From IMG/VR virus record IMGVR_UViG_3300025405_000011, positions 1 to 64,000 of that record: a stretch of 64,000 bases of DNA; one strand, 5' to 3'. Position 1 is the stretch's first letter. Every line of letters begins with the position of its first letter. The notes beneath the pieces were generated by a model, which had not been told where the DNA came from, made no database searches, and worked only from the letters and a program-made list of their open reading frames with translations. Both the position numbers and the translations under genes were made by a program. Source of the stretch: a virus. This document shows positions 17,013-25,239 of this stretch, in pieces.

Positions 17013-17302
17013 TAGGCCTCAACAATGGCTAGAATGTGTTCTACTAGGAACACTAGATACTCTTGTTCATCAATTTCGATCTTTTGAGCACTTCTCTTGG
17101 CAAACATTACTCGATCTCCAACACTAATACCAGTTGGGATAATTGAACCATCCATAGCAGTTCGTCCAGGGCCTACAGCAACTACTGTTCCAATATTGGA
17201 CATCTCGGTAGCACCATCTGGTATAAAGAGTCCACTTTCAGTTTTTTCTTCTACTTCATCCAACTGTAGTATTACTTTATCTTCTAGAGCATTAAATGAC
17301 AT
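17012..17302 (-). CDS. groES: GroES-like co-chaperonin
   Basis: A 96-residue protein matching the Cpn10 family along its length: opening ALEDKVILQLD, mobile-loop region SGLFIPDGA near residue 23, VVAVGPGR, GDRVMFAK and a final LVEHILAIVE strand. It would cap the host GroEL chamber and adapt it to phage proteins, as T4 gp31 does. No GroEL is present. It lies between the single-strand DNA-binding protein and the polymerase. Confidence 0.88.
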   Translation of the reverse strand: MSFNALEDKVILQLDEVEEKTESGLFIPDGATEMSNIGTVVAVGPGRTAMDGSIIPTGISVGDRVMFAKRSAQKIEIDEQEYLVFLVEHILAIVEA

Positions 17303-17325
17303 TATATTCTTTCTTTAGATTAATT

Positions 17326-17388
17326 GAGATCCGGTGGTTGTGTGGAGGCTTGATGCGAGGAAGGAACAAGACCAACCACCGGACTCTC
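17326..17388 (-). other. Long perfect stem-loop between ssb and groES
   Basis: Arms CCGGTGGTTG and CAACCACCGG, extended to TCCGGTGGTTG/CAACCACCGGA (17330-17340 and 17373-17383) and flanked by further GAG/CTC pairing, enclose a loop of about 32 bases. The loop holds a CTTG/CAAG mini-stem. There is no T-run after it on the minus strand. It may be an RNase processing or stabilising hairpin that lowers groES expression relative to ssb, or a factor-dependent terminator. Confidence 0.6.
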
Positions 17389-17392
17389 AAAC

Positions 17393-18196
17393 TTATTCTG
17401 CTGATAGCTTCTTACGAAGTCGATCTGCAGTAGTTTCTTCTTCTAGAGGAACATATTCGTCCTCTACATATTCATCTTCATCAGAGGTTACAAAAGCTTC
17501 TTCTTTGGCCTCTGGCTTAATGCCGTGTAGTTGAGCAGCATAGTAGTCTTCACTACCGATTCGAGTCAAGAATCCTTCAATGTCTGGAACAAACTTAGCA
17601 TAACGAGTATCAATATTTTCAATTGGCTTAGGATCTAGTGCAAAGGCCATATAGGTAGTATCTGTACCTGCACCTTGTCGCATAATCTCGATTTCACGAT
17701 CACGAAGACTGCCATACTTTTCAGAAATAACAGCAATCTGATTCCAGAAGTTACGCATGCCTTGACTTACGATACCTACATAAGGCTTCTTCTTAATAAC
17801 GGTCTTGCCGCCTTCTTCAGATTCATAGTTACTGACAACATCACGGTAACCGGTCAGTTTCTTCTGTCCATCAACCTCTTCGTAAACTTCTTCACGAAGA
17901 ACTGCTACACCGTAACCAACATCACGTCGATAGACTTTATCGGCACATAGTTCACAACTAGCATCGAATGCTTGTCGACAAACAAATGTCTTAGTCTTAC
18001 CATCATGAGCAGGAACATTTTCGTGTACTGGAACAACAAAGATGTCATTAGCATCGGTTAGAAATCTTACAGCCTTGCTTTCGCCGGCCTTCCAGTAGAA
18101 CCAGTTGGTCTCTACATAGTCTTTACTTGGAGCACTGCTCCGTTGGGAACGCTCTAGGCTTTCCTTTACTGCTGCCATACCTTTTTTTAGTGCCAT
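17393..18196 (-). CDS. ssb: Single-stranded DNA-binding protein, gp32-like
   Basis: A 267-residue protein with the layout of T4 gp32-type SSBs: basic N-terminus, OB-fold core with an embedded cysteine pair (CELC near residue 80) and upstream C and H residues that could bind zinc, and a highly acidic C-terminal tail (SDEDEYVEDEYVPLEEE) for recruiting partners. It has its own strong promoter (18252-18280) with a leader of about 50 bases, fitting high expression. The neighbours are primase and polymerase. Family call is by architecture. Confidence 0.7.
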   Translation of the reverse strand: MALKKGMAAVKESLERSQRSSAPSKDYVETNWFYWKAGESKAVRFLTDANDIFVVPVHENVPAHDGKTKTFVCRQAFDASCELCADKVYRRDVGYGVAVLREEVYEEVDGQKKLTGYRDVVSNYESEEGGKTVIKKKPYVGIVSQGMRNFWNQIAVISEKYGSLRDREIEIMRQGAGTDTTYMAFALDPKPIENIDTRYAKFVPDIEGFLTRIGSEDYYAAQLHGIKPEAKEEAFVTSDEDEYVEDEYVPLEEETTADRLRKKLSAE

Positions 18197-18251
18197 TTTA
18201 GTTTCCTTTAGTTTGGGTTTTGGTTTTTATTCGTTGGCCTAAGCCACTACA

Positions 18252-18280
18252 AGTATAGGTTAATACTCGTATTAAATCAA
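18252..18280 (-). promoter_or_regulatory. Promoter, TTGATT-N17-TATACT (ssb)
   Basis: -35 TTGATT at 18275-18280 and -10 TATACT at 18252-18257 on the minus strand, 17 bases apart. The -35 box overlaps the stop region of the primase gene. Among the best matches to the shared promoter pattern. Confidence 0.72.
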
Positions 18281-19278
18281 CTAATTTCAGATAGTTCATA
18301 AACAAAACTACTTAGACTAGAAGGTACTTCAGTTAAACTTGCTGGGTCTTCTCCATCGGGAGTATCTATAACTTTTACACTAGTATAGTCACGAAGAGCG
18401 TCAATTAGATTATGAGTAGAGGCTCTACCAGGAGCATCTCCATCTGGAAAGATGGTGACTTCTGGGAAATTTCTTAGTAGTTCTAGTTGAGGCTTAGATA
18501 CTTTAGCTCCAAAAGTAGCAACTACATTGGTTATACCTCTACTCTTTAGCACTAGTACACTCATAGGACTCTCTACTACATAGACTGGTTTATTCTTTGA
18601 AACATTATCGTAGTTGTAGAGTCCATATTGTCTAGGAAAGCTCTTGGAGTTTTTATACTTAGCAATTCCTTCTATGTTCTTTATTTTTCGAGCCACCCAA
18701 CCTACAAGTCGTCCGTTCATAAAGTGAGGAAGTACCACTCGATCACAGTTTACGATTACTTCATTACCATTGACTCGAGCAATCTCTCTACGTCCACTAT
18801 CGAGTCCAGTCTTCATTTCTTTCTGTACTTCTACACTTACTCCACGTTCAGTGAGATAGTCAGTGGGTTGAGTCCATCGTTCCAAGATCTTTTCATTATA
18901 CTTGGGTATATCTACACGTTGCTCTTTTTCATCATCGAATAGTTTACCCAATCGTTCCATAAATTGCTCTACAGGCATATGCTTTAATCCAGTGGCATAG
19001 TTCTGGAGTTCGGCAATAGCATCATCTCGAGAAATATCCATACAGTTCTGCACTAACCAGATAATACTTCCACCACCACAAGTAAAGCAATTAAAAAGTA
19101 AACTCTCTCTATTTAAACTTGCACTAGGGTTACTGTCTCCATTTTTATGCATACCAAATGGAAGTTTACAAGAGTGTATTAGTTCTGTATCGTTCTCAAT
19201 AATTTCATGAGCCCCAATAAGGTCTCTTAAAACTCCTTCGGCATCTAGTCCTTGGAAGATCTCACTAAGTTTATTCAT
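18277..19278 (-). CDS. dnaG: DnaG-type DNA primase
   Basis: A 333-residue primase that would lay RNA primers for lagging-strand synthesis. The N-terminal CHC2 zinc site is C37, H44, C64, C67 (HSCKLPFGMH and FNCFTCGGG). The TOPRIM metal-binding elements are E236 in YVVESPMSV and the DGD at 279-281 (IFPDGDAPG). It is shorter than bacterial DnaG and lacks the helicase-interaction C-terminus, as usual for phage primases. ATG coupled to the upstream stop (TAATG). Confidence 0.88.
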   Translation of the reverse strand: MNKLSEIFQGLDAEGVLRDLIGAHEIIENDTELIHSCKLPFGMHKNGDSNPSASLNRESLLFNCFTCGGGSIIWLVQNCMDISRDDAIAELQNYATGLKHMPVEQFMERLGKLFDDEKEQRVDIPKYNEKILERWTQPTDYLTERGVSVEVQKEMKTGLDSGRREIARVNGNEVIVNCDRVVLPHFMNGRLVGWVARKIKNIEGIAKYKNSKSFPRQYGLYNYDNVSKNKPVYVVESPMSVLVLKSRGITNVVATFGAKVSKPQLELLRNFPEVTIFPDGDAPGRASTHNLIDALRDYTSVKVIDTPDGEDPASLTEVPSSLSSFVYELSEIS

Positions 19279-19520
19279 TATTTTTGATCGTAACTTTCCA
19301 TATGTATGTCTCTATAGTAACCTTCTAGTGCTCTATAGTCATTTAACTTTAATAGAGAGACCTTATCGTTTTCAAGAAGTTCTAGTGCTTGTTGACAGGC
19401 CTTAGTGTAGCCTTTATGCCAGCTCTTCTTACGAAACTCCCACCATCGAGGGACATACTGAGAGTTAAGTTCAAGCCAGTTTTTTAAGTTCTCTATGTGT
19501 CTATCTAGGGCTAGGGACAT
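19278..19520 (-). CDS. Hypothetical protein
   Basis: An 80-residue basic, Trp-rich protein (PRWWEFRKKSW) with a helical second half, overlapping its upstream neighbour by 20 bases. It lies between primase and helicase, but no family is recognised. Confidence 0.55.
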   Translation of the reverse strand: MSLALDRHIENLKNWLELNSQYVPRWWEFRKKSWHKGYTKACQQALELLENDKVSLLKLNDYRALEGYYRDIHMESYDQK

Positions 19521-19674
19521 TGCTTACACTCCATATATGTGTAGGGTTTCCATTGGGATCAAGAGCATAATGAGACTCTCTTTCTCTTTCTAGAACATGA
19601 AACTCATCTAGACCACAAACTACTACTTCTTTTCTATTTTCATCATAGTAGGCACTAGTGCACTTGATCATCAT
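19501..19674 (-). CDS. Hypothetical protein
   Basis: A 57-residue frame beginning MMIKCTSAYY. I chose this start because GGAG stands four to seven bases before the two adjacent ATGs and because it overlaps the upstream gene by only 20 bases; a longer start would overlap by 46. Beta-rich in appearance. Function unknown. Confidence 0.5.
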   Translation of the reverse strand: MMIKCTSAYYDENRKEVVVCGLDEFHVLERERESHYALDPNGNPTHIWSVSNVPSPR

Positions 19675-19933
19675 TAGACTCCAAGATATACTTTTCAACA
19701 AACTTTTCTAGAGCATAGTTGACATACTGTTCGAGACTCATACCCTTTTCTTCAGCTGCACTAAGTATCTGTTTAAGTTCAGCATCAGAGAAGTCTAGTT
19801 CTACTTCAACCATGTTAGGATCAATAAGTTTTCCATCAGAGTGATATAGATTTTTTTGTCTATTGATTTCAGTTAGCTCTTCATTGCTCATATCTGCCAT
19901 CTCCTCTGCAGTAAAGTCATTATTCTTCGTCAT
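19655..19933 (-). CDS. Possible ribbon-helix-helix-like protein
   Basis: A 92-residue acidic protein. Residues 42-80 (strand VEVELDFSD, then helices with EKGMSLEQYVNYAL) resemble the beta-helix-helix unit of CopG/Arc-like ribbon-helix-helix proteins. It overlaps the helicase gene by 14 bases. A small regulator is possible; confidence in the fold is low. Confidence 0.5.
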   Translation of the reverse strand: MTKNNDFTAEEMADMSNEELTEINRQKNLYHSDGKLIDPNMVEVELDFSDAELKQILSAAEEKGMSLEQYVNYALEKFVEKYILESNDDQVH

Positions 19934-21194
19934 ACTCTCTCACAATCTTTAGACTAGTCTGTTCTCTTAATTCAAAACTCATCATATAGCTCTTGAGATC
20001 ACTTCTACGACTCTTAAGTATATCTAGAACCAAGGCCTCTTGCTGTTTCATTTCTTTAGTAGCACCAATACCAAAAGCCCAGTCTACAATCTGCTCAATT
20101 TGACTAGTTAGTCCAATCTGGGCAAGACCTCCACGACCTTTTTTACTCTTGGTTGCTTCTCGGTTAAATTGGGCTAGCCATACACTAGCCATACCCATCT
20201 CTCGATTGATACTGGCTACATCAGTGATCACTTCAGCCATCTGTAGGGTTTGAAAGTTACTATTAGTACCATAGTTCTTTTCAGTAGTAATCCAACTCAA
20301 CTGGTCACCGACCATTAGATCAGCCCCCCAGTGTTTGGCCTTCGAGTAAAGTTCGATTACTGTTCGTTCACTCTTACGACTAGGACTATCGATTAGAAGG
20401 TATTCACCAAACTCCATAACCTCTTCTCGTGCCTCTTTTAGTCTTTTAAGTTCGTTAGGGGTAAGCTGTCCTCGTTCATATCTCGTATATGGTACACCGG
20501 ATACAAGGCAGTCTAGTCTCATAAGAGTTAGTTCTTTTCTTAGTTCTAGAGAAGCAAAATAAACCTTTTGCTTTCTTCTAGCAGCCTCAAGAGCAATAAC
20601 ACTACCAATCCAACTCTTACCTACGTTAGGAATACCGACCACTACAGCCAGTTCACCTTTTTGGATACCATACATCTGTTCATTAAGTTCATCCCACCCA
20701 AAGTAGATGCCTCGTTTTTCATGAGCCTTACTCAGAGAGTTTTCGATGTACTCATTGCTTCTACGATCATAACCCTCACCATAGATTTCGATTCGTTCAC
20801 GAGTAGAAGTATCATTCTGGATTTGAGTAAGACTGTTAAGAGCCAAACTAATACCGGCCTCAGGATCTTTTTCTAGTTCACTTGCAGCCTTTAGTAGAAC
20901 ATTTTGAGTAGTACTTCTACGATACTTGGTCATTAGTTCATCAACTAGAACAATGGGTAGATACTCTTCTTCTGGCCATTCATTCTTAACAAAGTAGTCA
21001 GCAAACTTGGTCTCTAGAAAATCTCTATCAACCGTCTGTCTAAACTCACTCTTTAGATAGTAATCAAGAGTATATTCGAATAGTTCACGAACTCCAGCAT
21101 CAAAGAAGTGTTCGGGCCTTACTCCTTTATCCCAAATAATCTTAATATTCTCTAACTTTACGAAATGAGGTACAAAACTCTTTTCAATGTCCAC
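19920..21194 (-). CDS. dnaB: Replicative DNA helicase, DnaB family
   Basis: A 424-residue RecA-fold hexameric helicase. An N-terminal helical domain precedes the ATPase core, with Walker A at 187-194 (GIPNVGKS), motif H1a-like YFASLELRKE, and Walker B near LMVGDQLSW. The start is GTG in a TAGTG overlap with the loader gene, so loader and helicase would be made together. Context with primase, SSB and DnaE gives a nearly complete phage replisome. Confidence 0.88.
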   Translation of the reverse strand: MDIEKSFVPHFVKLENIKIIWDKGVRPEHFFDAGVRELFEYTLDYYLKSEFRQTVDRDFLETKFADYFVKNEWPEEEYLPIVLVDELMTKYRRSTTQNVLLKAASELEKDPEAGISLALNSLTQIQNDTSTRERIEIYGEGYDRRSNEYIENSLSKAHEKRGIYFGWDELNEQMYGIQKGELAVVVGIPNVGKSWIGSVIALEAARRKQKVYFASLELRKELTLMRLDCLVSGVPYTRYERGQLTPNELKRLKEAREEVMEFGEYLLIDSPSRKSERTVIELYSKAKHWGADLMVGDQLSWITTEKNYGTNSNFQTLQMAEVITDVASINREMGMASVWLAQFNREATKSKKGRGGLAQIGLTSQIEQIVDWAFGIGATKEMKQQEALVLDILKSRRSDLKSYMMSFELREQTSLKIVREYDEE

Positions 21195-21994
21195 TAGTAA
21201 ATCTTCCTCTGCTTACCTTCACTAATCTCGGACAAGGTTCTATCACGAGCATGTTCTCTAAAGTCATCTCCTACCATATGGTGGATAATAACTCGTTCCT
21301 TCAATAGACTAAATATAGCAGATCCATAGCCGGTATTCAACTCCTCTATGCTCATATTAGTGGTCATAAAGGTTGGACGATTATCTAATGCTCTTTGACG
21401 AAGAACATGGTCAAAGGTTGCTTCAGAGAGATTGTTTTTACTTCGGAATTCTTTTCCAACATCATCGAGAAAGAAAATATCACTCTTAACCACTTTAGAC
21501 TCAAATCTAGCTTTTTCTTCATTGCTACCCCATCCTCGAGTAAACTCATCTACCATTTGAGTAAAAGTAGCAAAGTAAACTGTATATCCAAGTTTAACTA
21601 GTTCTTTGGCCATAAGTGCAGTTAGTAGAGTTTTACCCGTACCCCAACTGCCATGATAGAGTAGACCCATGCCACCCTTAACCATTTGTTCGTGTCTACC
21701 CAAGTAAAGTTGAGCAGTTGCTAGAGCATTATCGTCACCCTTAAAGTCATCCCAGTTTAATCTTTGGTAGTTAAGTCCAATACCGGCATTGAGATAGTGC
21801 TTATAGAGCTGCAACTGTACCTTACACTCTCCACAACTACGATCACTACAACTAGGACAACCACTCTTGTTAATCTTTTCAAATTGAGGGTTTTTGATCT
21901 CTAGGTAGTCGGTCTCTTCATCTTTAAGAAACTTATACTTTAAGTCCACATAATCTTTGGCCCAATTAAAGGGCGAGTCGATTGAGGAAGTCAT
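21194..21994 (-). CDS. dnaC: DnaC/IstB-like helicase loader
   Basis: A 266-residue AAA+ ATPase placed directly before the helicase. Walker A is at 115-122 (GSWGTGKT), Walker B at 176-180 (LDDVG), and an arginine-containing sensor segment follows. The N-terminal domain carries four cysteines at 46, 49, 54 and 57 (CPSCSDRSCGEC), a likely zinc site for helicase contact as in some DnaC/DnaI proteins. It would open or load the DnaB ring onto DNA. Confidence 0.85.
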   Translation of the reverse strand: MTSSIDSPFNWAKDYVDLKYKFLKDEETDYLEIKNPQFEKINKSGCPSCSDRSCGECKVQLQLYKHYLNAGIGLNYQRLNWDDFKGDDNALATAQLYLGRHEQMVKGGMGLLYHGSWGTGKTLLTALMAKELVKLGYTVYFATFTQMVDEFTRGWGSNEEKARFESKVVKSDIFFLDDVGKEFRSKNNLSEATFDHVLRQRALDNRPTFMTTNMSIEELNTGYGSAIFSLLKERVIIHHMVGDDFREHARDRTLSEISEGKQRKIY

Positions 21995-22433
21995 TAGAAT
22001 CCATTAACCCTTCTACGCTAACTTTCGGTTCACTTTGCTTAATTATATCTTGTCTAAGCTCTATATACAACTTGTCTTGAATCCATTTACTACCTTTACT
22101 AAAAGCAGTAACGGTCATTACTTGTCCATTGAGTAGACAATTGTATTTGTCAAATAATAAAGCAATCATAGGACCAGCATCTAGTCCATATCGTTCTTTA
22201 AAACTCTTCATAATAGCGATCTCTTTTTCCCAGGATACTACATATTCATATCCTTGTGCTTCTTTAAATCTATTAGCAAAATAGACAAGAAGGTCTTTGG
22301 GTTTGGCTTCGGACAGATCTATAGAAGCATTAAAGCCTTCTTTTACAGACTCAACTGCTACTACTATTTCGTCATAACTGTCATTGTCGTAATCCTGTAA
22401 AGGAGTACTAGCGGGTTTCTTTTCTATTGTCAT
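21966..22433 (-). CDS. Hypothetical protein in replication operon
   Basis: A 155-residue helical protein overlapping the loader gene by 28 bases. Aromatic and charged residues alternate and no catalytic motif stands out. Position suggests a replication accessory role; family unknown. Confidence 0.55.
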   Translation of the reverse strand: MTIEKKPASTPLQDYDNDSYDEIVVAVESVKEGFNASIDLSEAKPKDLLVYFANRFKEAQGYEYVVSWEKEIAIMKSFKERYGLDAGPMIALLFDKYNCLLNGQVMTVTAFSKGSKWIQDKLYIELRQDIIKQSEPKVSVEGLMDSNDFLNRLAL

Positions 22434-22791
22434 TCTTATATCCTCTTACTGTAAGAAACTTTTCACTAACATCAGAGAAGGTATGGATTTTTTTATTAAT
22501 CCATTCTCTAATGTCTTCATCTAGGTCATGTATACTTCTACCGTTAGAACCAATGGCCGAAATCTTGTCTTTACCGATCAAGATAAAACGCCATTGAATT
22601 GTAGGGTTATCTTTATTGGTCTCTTCGTGTCCGTAGAGTTGTACCCATCGGTTATCTAACCCACAGATAAAACCTTCATAGACGAAGCTATCACTATAGA
22701 TCTGTACTTCTTGTTTTCTACTAGCAATAATAGCCAAGTTTCTTTCGAACATGACTTCTTCACTTTGTGCTAACTTTTCTATTTTGTCCAT
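22408..22791 (-). CDS. Possible Sm/Hfq-like small beta-barrel protein
   Basis: About 127 residues. The middle part (EVQIYSDSFVYEGFICGLDNRWVQLYG ... FILIGKDKISAIGS, shown here only by its ends and strands) reads as a helix followed by five strands with glycine turns, the order of the LSm/Hfq fold. I prefer the ATG at 22791, which shares a base with the upstream stop (TAATG), over GTG at 22800. RNA binding is a weak inference. Confidence 0.5.
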   Translation of the reverse strand: MDKIEKLAQSEEVMFERNLAIIASRKQEVQIYSDSFVYEGFICGLDNRWVQLYGHEETNKDNPTIQWRFILIGKDKISAIGSNGRSIHDLDEDIREWINKKIHTFSDVSEKFLTVRGYKNDNRKETR

Positions 22792-23324
22792 TACGACCAC
22801 TCCATTGGGGAACTAGTTCCTTGATAAAAACCATTATACATCTTTGAACTACTTGCATTGAAGAACAACATCTGGGCAATACTAGAACCTACTTCGATAT
22901 AGCTCTCGGCTTGTACTGAGACCATCATACCACATGCTCCTTGATACCCACTATCGAATAGACCATTTTCTCCACTACACCCACTCTTGGCCATGGTACT
23001 TCTAACCAGAGTAAGTCCACAAATATTACCGGGTAGGTCTAGCTTAGCACTAAACTCTATCTGGTATCTCTGTCCGGGTTCTAAACGGTACATGTCTACA
23101 CTATTTTTAAGCTCTACATCTACAGGGTAGCTAAAAGCTCTAAGAGGAGAGTATTCTGGCAGTTGCCTTTGATTTTCTTTATTGGCAAACAATACCAGGG
23201 GCCCATTGATAGTATAGACATTTTCTACTCTTAAGTCAATACTATTCGGTTGGATATCTTCTTCATCTACTCCGGTAATAAAACCAAAGTCTACGATATC
23301 CTTAGGGTTAACAATACCGTTCAT
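22791..23324 (-). CDS. dcd: dCTP deaminase / dUTPase-family enzyme
   Basis: A 177-residue trimeric-type enzyme of the dCTP deaminase family, which converts dCTP to dUTP (or directly to dUMP in bifunctional forms) for dTTP supply. Visible motifs: IQPNSIDLRV near the N-terminus, LTLVRSTMAKSG (catalytic arginine/serine region), GLFDSGYQG with the key residues after it, and SIAQMLFF. I chose the ATG at 23324, coupled to folE by TAATG and with AGGA upstream. Whether it is mono- or bifunctional cannot be read by eye. Confidence 0.8.
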   Translation of the reverse strand: MNGIVNPKDIVDFGFITGVDEEDIQPNSIDLRVENVYTINGPLVLFANKENQRQLPEYSPLRAFSYPVDVELKNSVDMYRLEPGQRYQIEFSAKLDLPGNICGLTLVRSTMAKSGCSGENGLFDSGYQGACGMMVSVQAESYIEVGSSIAQMLFFNASSSKMYNGFYQGTSSPMEWS

Positions 23325-23887
23325 TATCGTCCTGATACTGCCCTTAGCCACTCGTCCTTAACAGAAGGTTCTACGAAGTTACCACGAAGTGTACTGGTCA
23401 CTGTACTAGTTCCCGGCTTCTGTACTCCTCGCATGGCCATACAAAGATGCTCGGCCGAAATATAGACTCCTACACCTTGAGGTTGTAGTCCACAATCGTA
23501 GAGAGTGTCAGCAATCTGACTTCCTAGTCTCTCTTGTACTTGGAGTCTTTTGCTATAAGCATCAAGTACCCGAGCCAATTTACTGAGCCCAACAACACGA
23601 CCGCCCTTAGGGATATACCCAATAGTAGCAGTACCAAAGAAAGGAGCAAGGTGGTGCTCACAAAGGCTATAGAACGGGATGTCACGGACGATAACCATTT
23701 CATTTGAACCTTCTTTAAAGATAGCTTTTTCTACAAGAGCTTGAGGGTCAATATTATAACCAGCAGTCAACTCTTGATACATTTCTGATACTCTACGAGG
23801 AGTGTCCAATAGACCTTCACGCTCTGTATCTTCTCCCATTGAGGCCAGGAGTGCCTTTACTGCTACTTTACCTTCATCTAGGTACAT
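23324..23887 (-). CDS. folE: GTP cyclohydrolase I
   Basis: A 187-residue enzyme converting GTP to dihydroneopterin triphosphate, the first step of 7-deazaguanine synthesis. All family hallmarks are present: zinc ligands C76, H79 and C149 (SLCEHHLAPF and EHLCMAMRG), VVGLSKLAR at 98-106, and QVQERL near 117-122. Found with QueE and QueD in the same operon, it most likely feeds DNA base modification rather than folate synthesis. Confidence 0.92.
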   Translation of the reverse strand: MYLDEGKVAVKALLASMGEDTEREGLLDTPRRVSEMYQELTAGYNIDPQALVEKAIFKEGSNEMVIVRDIPFYSLCEHHLAPFFGTATIGYIPKGGRVVGLSKLARVLDAYSKRLQVQERLGSQIADTLYDCGLQPQGVGVYISAEHLCMAMRGVQKPGTSTVTSTLRGNFVEPSVKDEWLRAVSGR

Positions 23888-23892
23888 AATAC

Positions 23893-24021
23893 TTACTCTT
23901 CTTTCTTTTCTTTTTTAGATATATAAAATTCTGCATTACAAAAATCACAAGTGATTAGTTCTTTGGGTTCTACTGCCCTAGAGGCTTTACTAAAGTCTCC
24001 GGTACACTCACTACACCTCAC
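23893..24021 (-). CDS. Zinc-ribbon microprotein
   Basis: A 42-residue frame starting at GTG inside a TAGTG overlap with queE. It holds CSEC at residues 3-6 and CDFC at 25-28, the two knuckles of a zinc ribbon, then a lysine/glutamate-rich tail. It fills the gap between queE and folE. Function unknown. Confidence 0.6.
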   Translation of the reverse strand: MRCSECTGDFSKASRAVEPKELITCDFCNAEFYISKKEKKEE

Positions 24022-24731
24022 TAGCGTGCACGTTCATTAGCAGGCCAGATATAGTTGTGTACTTGTACATTTAGACTCCAAGGGAGCTTGTTCTCTAGAA
24101 TTAGTTCTACTAGTTCACTAGTAGGAAACACATCCCAAGCACTACCAGCCCAGAATCGAACTCCCGGCTTGACTTCATCCTTGAGACTATTCCATACTTC
24201 AATGGCTAGTTCAAAGTCGTGTCTGTCTTTACAGACAAACTTAATACCACTACCACTACGAAGATTGAGAGCATTAGTTCTACGATTTTCTAGTTTAGTG
24301 TCCCCTTCACCAGAACCCAATAGTTTCCAGTCCATCATAAAGTTAACAGTTCTAAGAACATTCTCACTATAGATAAAACTACCATTAGAAAAACTCTCTA
24401 CTTCAAATCCTTCACTGACCAATAGCACAATGAGTTCTTCCATTTTACTATTGGGCTGTAGAAAGGGTTCTCCTCCAGTTAAACAGATATTATTGGCTCC
24501 AGTTTCTTCTCTCTTGTCTTTGCAGTCTTTGAGAAGTTCTTCTGGAGTACGCTTGTAACTACCACCTTCTGCTCCCCAGATCTTAGGATCTACAGCAAAA
24601 GGAGTATCACAAGGCCAGCCAGCACAAGTCATATTACAACCGGCAAATCTTACAAAGTGTGTAGGAATTCCGGTTCTAGGACCTTCACCCTGGGTACTAA
24701 CATAATGTTCTACTAATCTTAGATCAGCCAT
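24021..24731 (-). CDS. queE: 7-carboxy-7-deazaguanine synthase (QueE)
   Basis: A 236-residue radical SAM enzyme that contracts 6-carboxytetrahydropterin to 7-carboxy-7-deazaguanine (CDG). The cluster-binding cysteines are C32, C36 and C41 in GCNMTCAGWPCDT, preceded by the TQGEGPRTG substrate loop and followed by LTGGEPFLQ. The cysteine spacing is CX3CX4C, two residues longer at the end than the more usual CX3CX2C. It is in one operon with queD and folE. No QueC follows it, which is the key oddity of this pathway. Confidence 0.88.
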   Translation of the reverse strand: MADLRLVEHYVSTQGEGPRTGIPTHFVRFAGCNMTCAGWPCDTPFAVDPKIWGAEGGSYKRTPEELLKDCKDKREETGANNICLTGGEPFLQPNSKMEELIVLLVSEGFEVESFSNGSFIYSENVLRTVNFMMDWKLLGSGEGDTKLENRRTNALNLRSGSGIKFVCKDRHDFELAIEVWNSLKDEVKPGVRFWAGSAWDVFPTSELVELILENKLPWSLNVQVHNYIWPANERAR

Positions 24732-24831
24732 TTTCTTCTTCCTCTTCTACTTTCTCAGTAGTTGGTAGGTCATCTGCCATCTTTAACTTATCGTTAAACC
24801 AGCCAGTATCTTCGTTACCGATTCGTTCCAT
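24724..24831 (-). CDS. Acidic microprotein
   Basis: A 35-residue frame (MERIGNEDTGWFNDK ... EEEEENG) that ends in an overlap with the queE start and begins three bases after the preceding stop. Support is from spacing only; it may merely be a spacer. Confidence 0.4.
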   Translation of the reverse strand: MERIGNEDTGWFNDKLKMADDLPTTEKVEEEEENG

Positions 24832-24833
24832 AG

Positions 24834-25025
24834 TTACTTCTTTTTACCACAGGTGCATTCACCACAACCACAAGCCTGTTGCTTTTTAGAGATTCTCTTG
24901 ACCTGCTCTGGAGCCACTGTCTTCTGGTAGATACCATTCTTTACACCTTGGCTAAACATATGAATAAAAGCTCCAACACCCATAAAGAATAGTGCTGGTA
25001 GAATTAGTACTAATACTATATGCAT
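24834..25025 (-). CDS. Small membrane protein with C-terminal Cys cluster
   Basis: A 63-residue protein with one clear membrane helix (residues 2-23) and a cytoplasmic-looking basic tail ending in CGCGECTCGKKK, a four-cysteine cluster that could bind metal. Coupled by TAATG to the upstream gene. Function unknown. Confidence 0.55.
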   Translation of the reverse strand: MHIVLVLILPALFFMGVGAFIHMFSQGVKNGIYQKTVAPEQVKRISKKQQACGCGECTCGKKK

Positions 25026-25237
25026 TATTGTTCCTCTTTCTTAGGAGCAGCCTTCTTCTTAGGTGCTGCTTTCTTTGCTACTGACTTTTTAGTAGTATGA
25101 CTAACTTTAGCTGGTTTATTGTCTAGAGTCTTTGGTGCCTCATCTCCCATTGGAAGTGGAAGGTCTGGAATACCAGGCCCATTATTACCACCAAAAGTTC
25201 CTTGTAACCAATTTAAAAAATTCTTTCCTGCACCCAT
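25025..25237 (-). CDS. Small protein with Lys/Ala-rich tail
   Basis: A 70-residue protein; the first half is Gly/Pro/Leu-rich and the last 25 residues are lysine, alanine and proline repeats (KKAAPKKKAAPKK), like the tails of actinobacterial nucleoid proteins. It could bind DNA or be surface-exposed and disordered. No family. Confidence 0.5.
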   Translation of the reverse strand: MGAGKNFLNWLQGTFGGNNGPGIPDLPLPMGDEAPKTLDNKPAKVSHTTKKSVAKKAAPKKKAAPKKEEQ

Positions 25238-25239
25238 TA

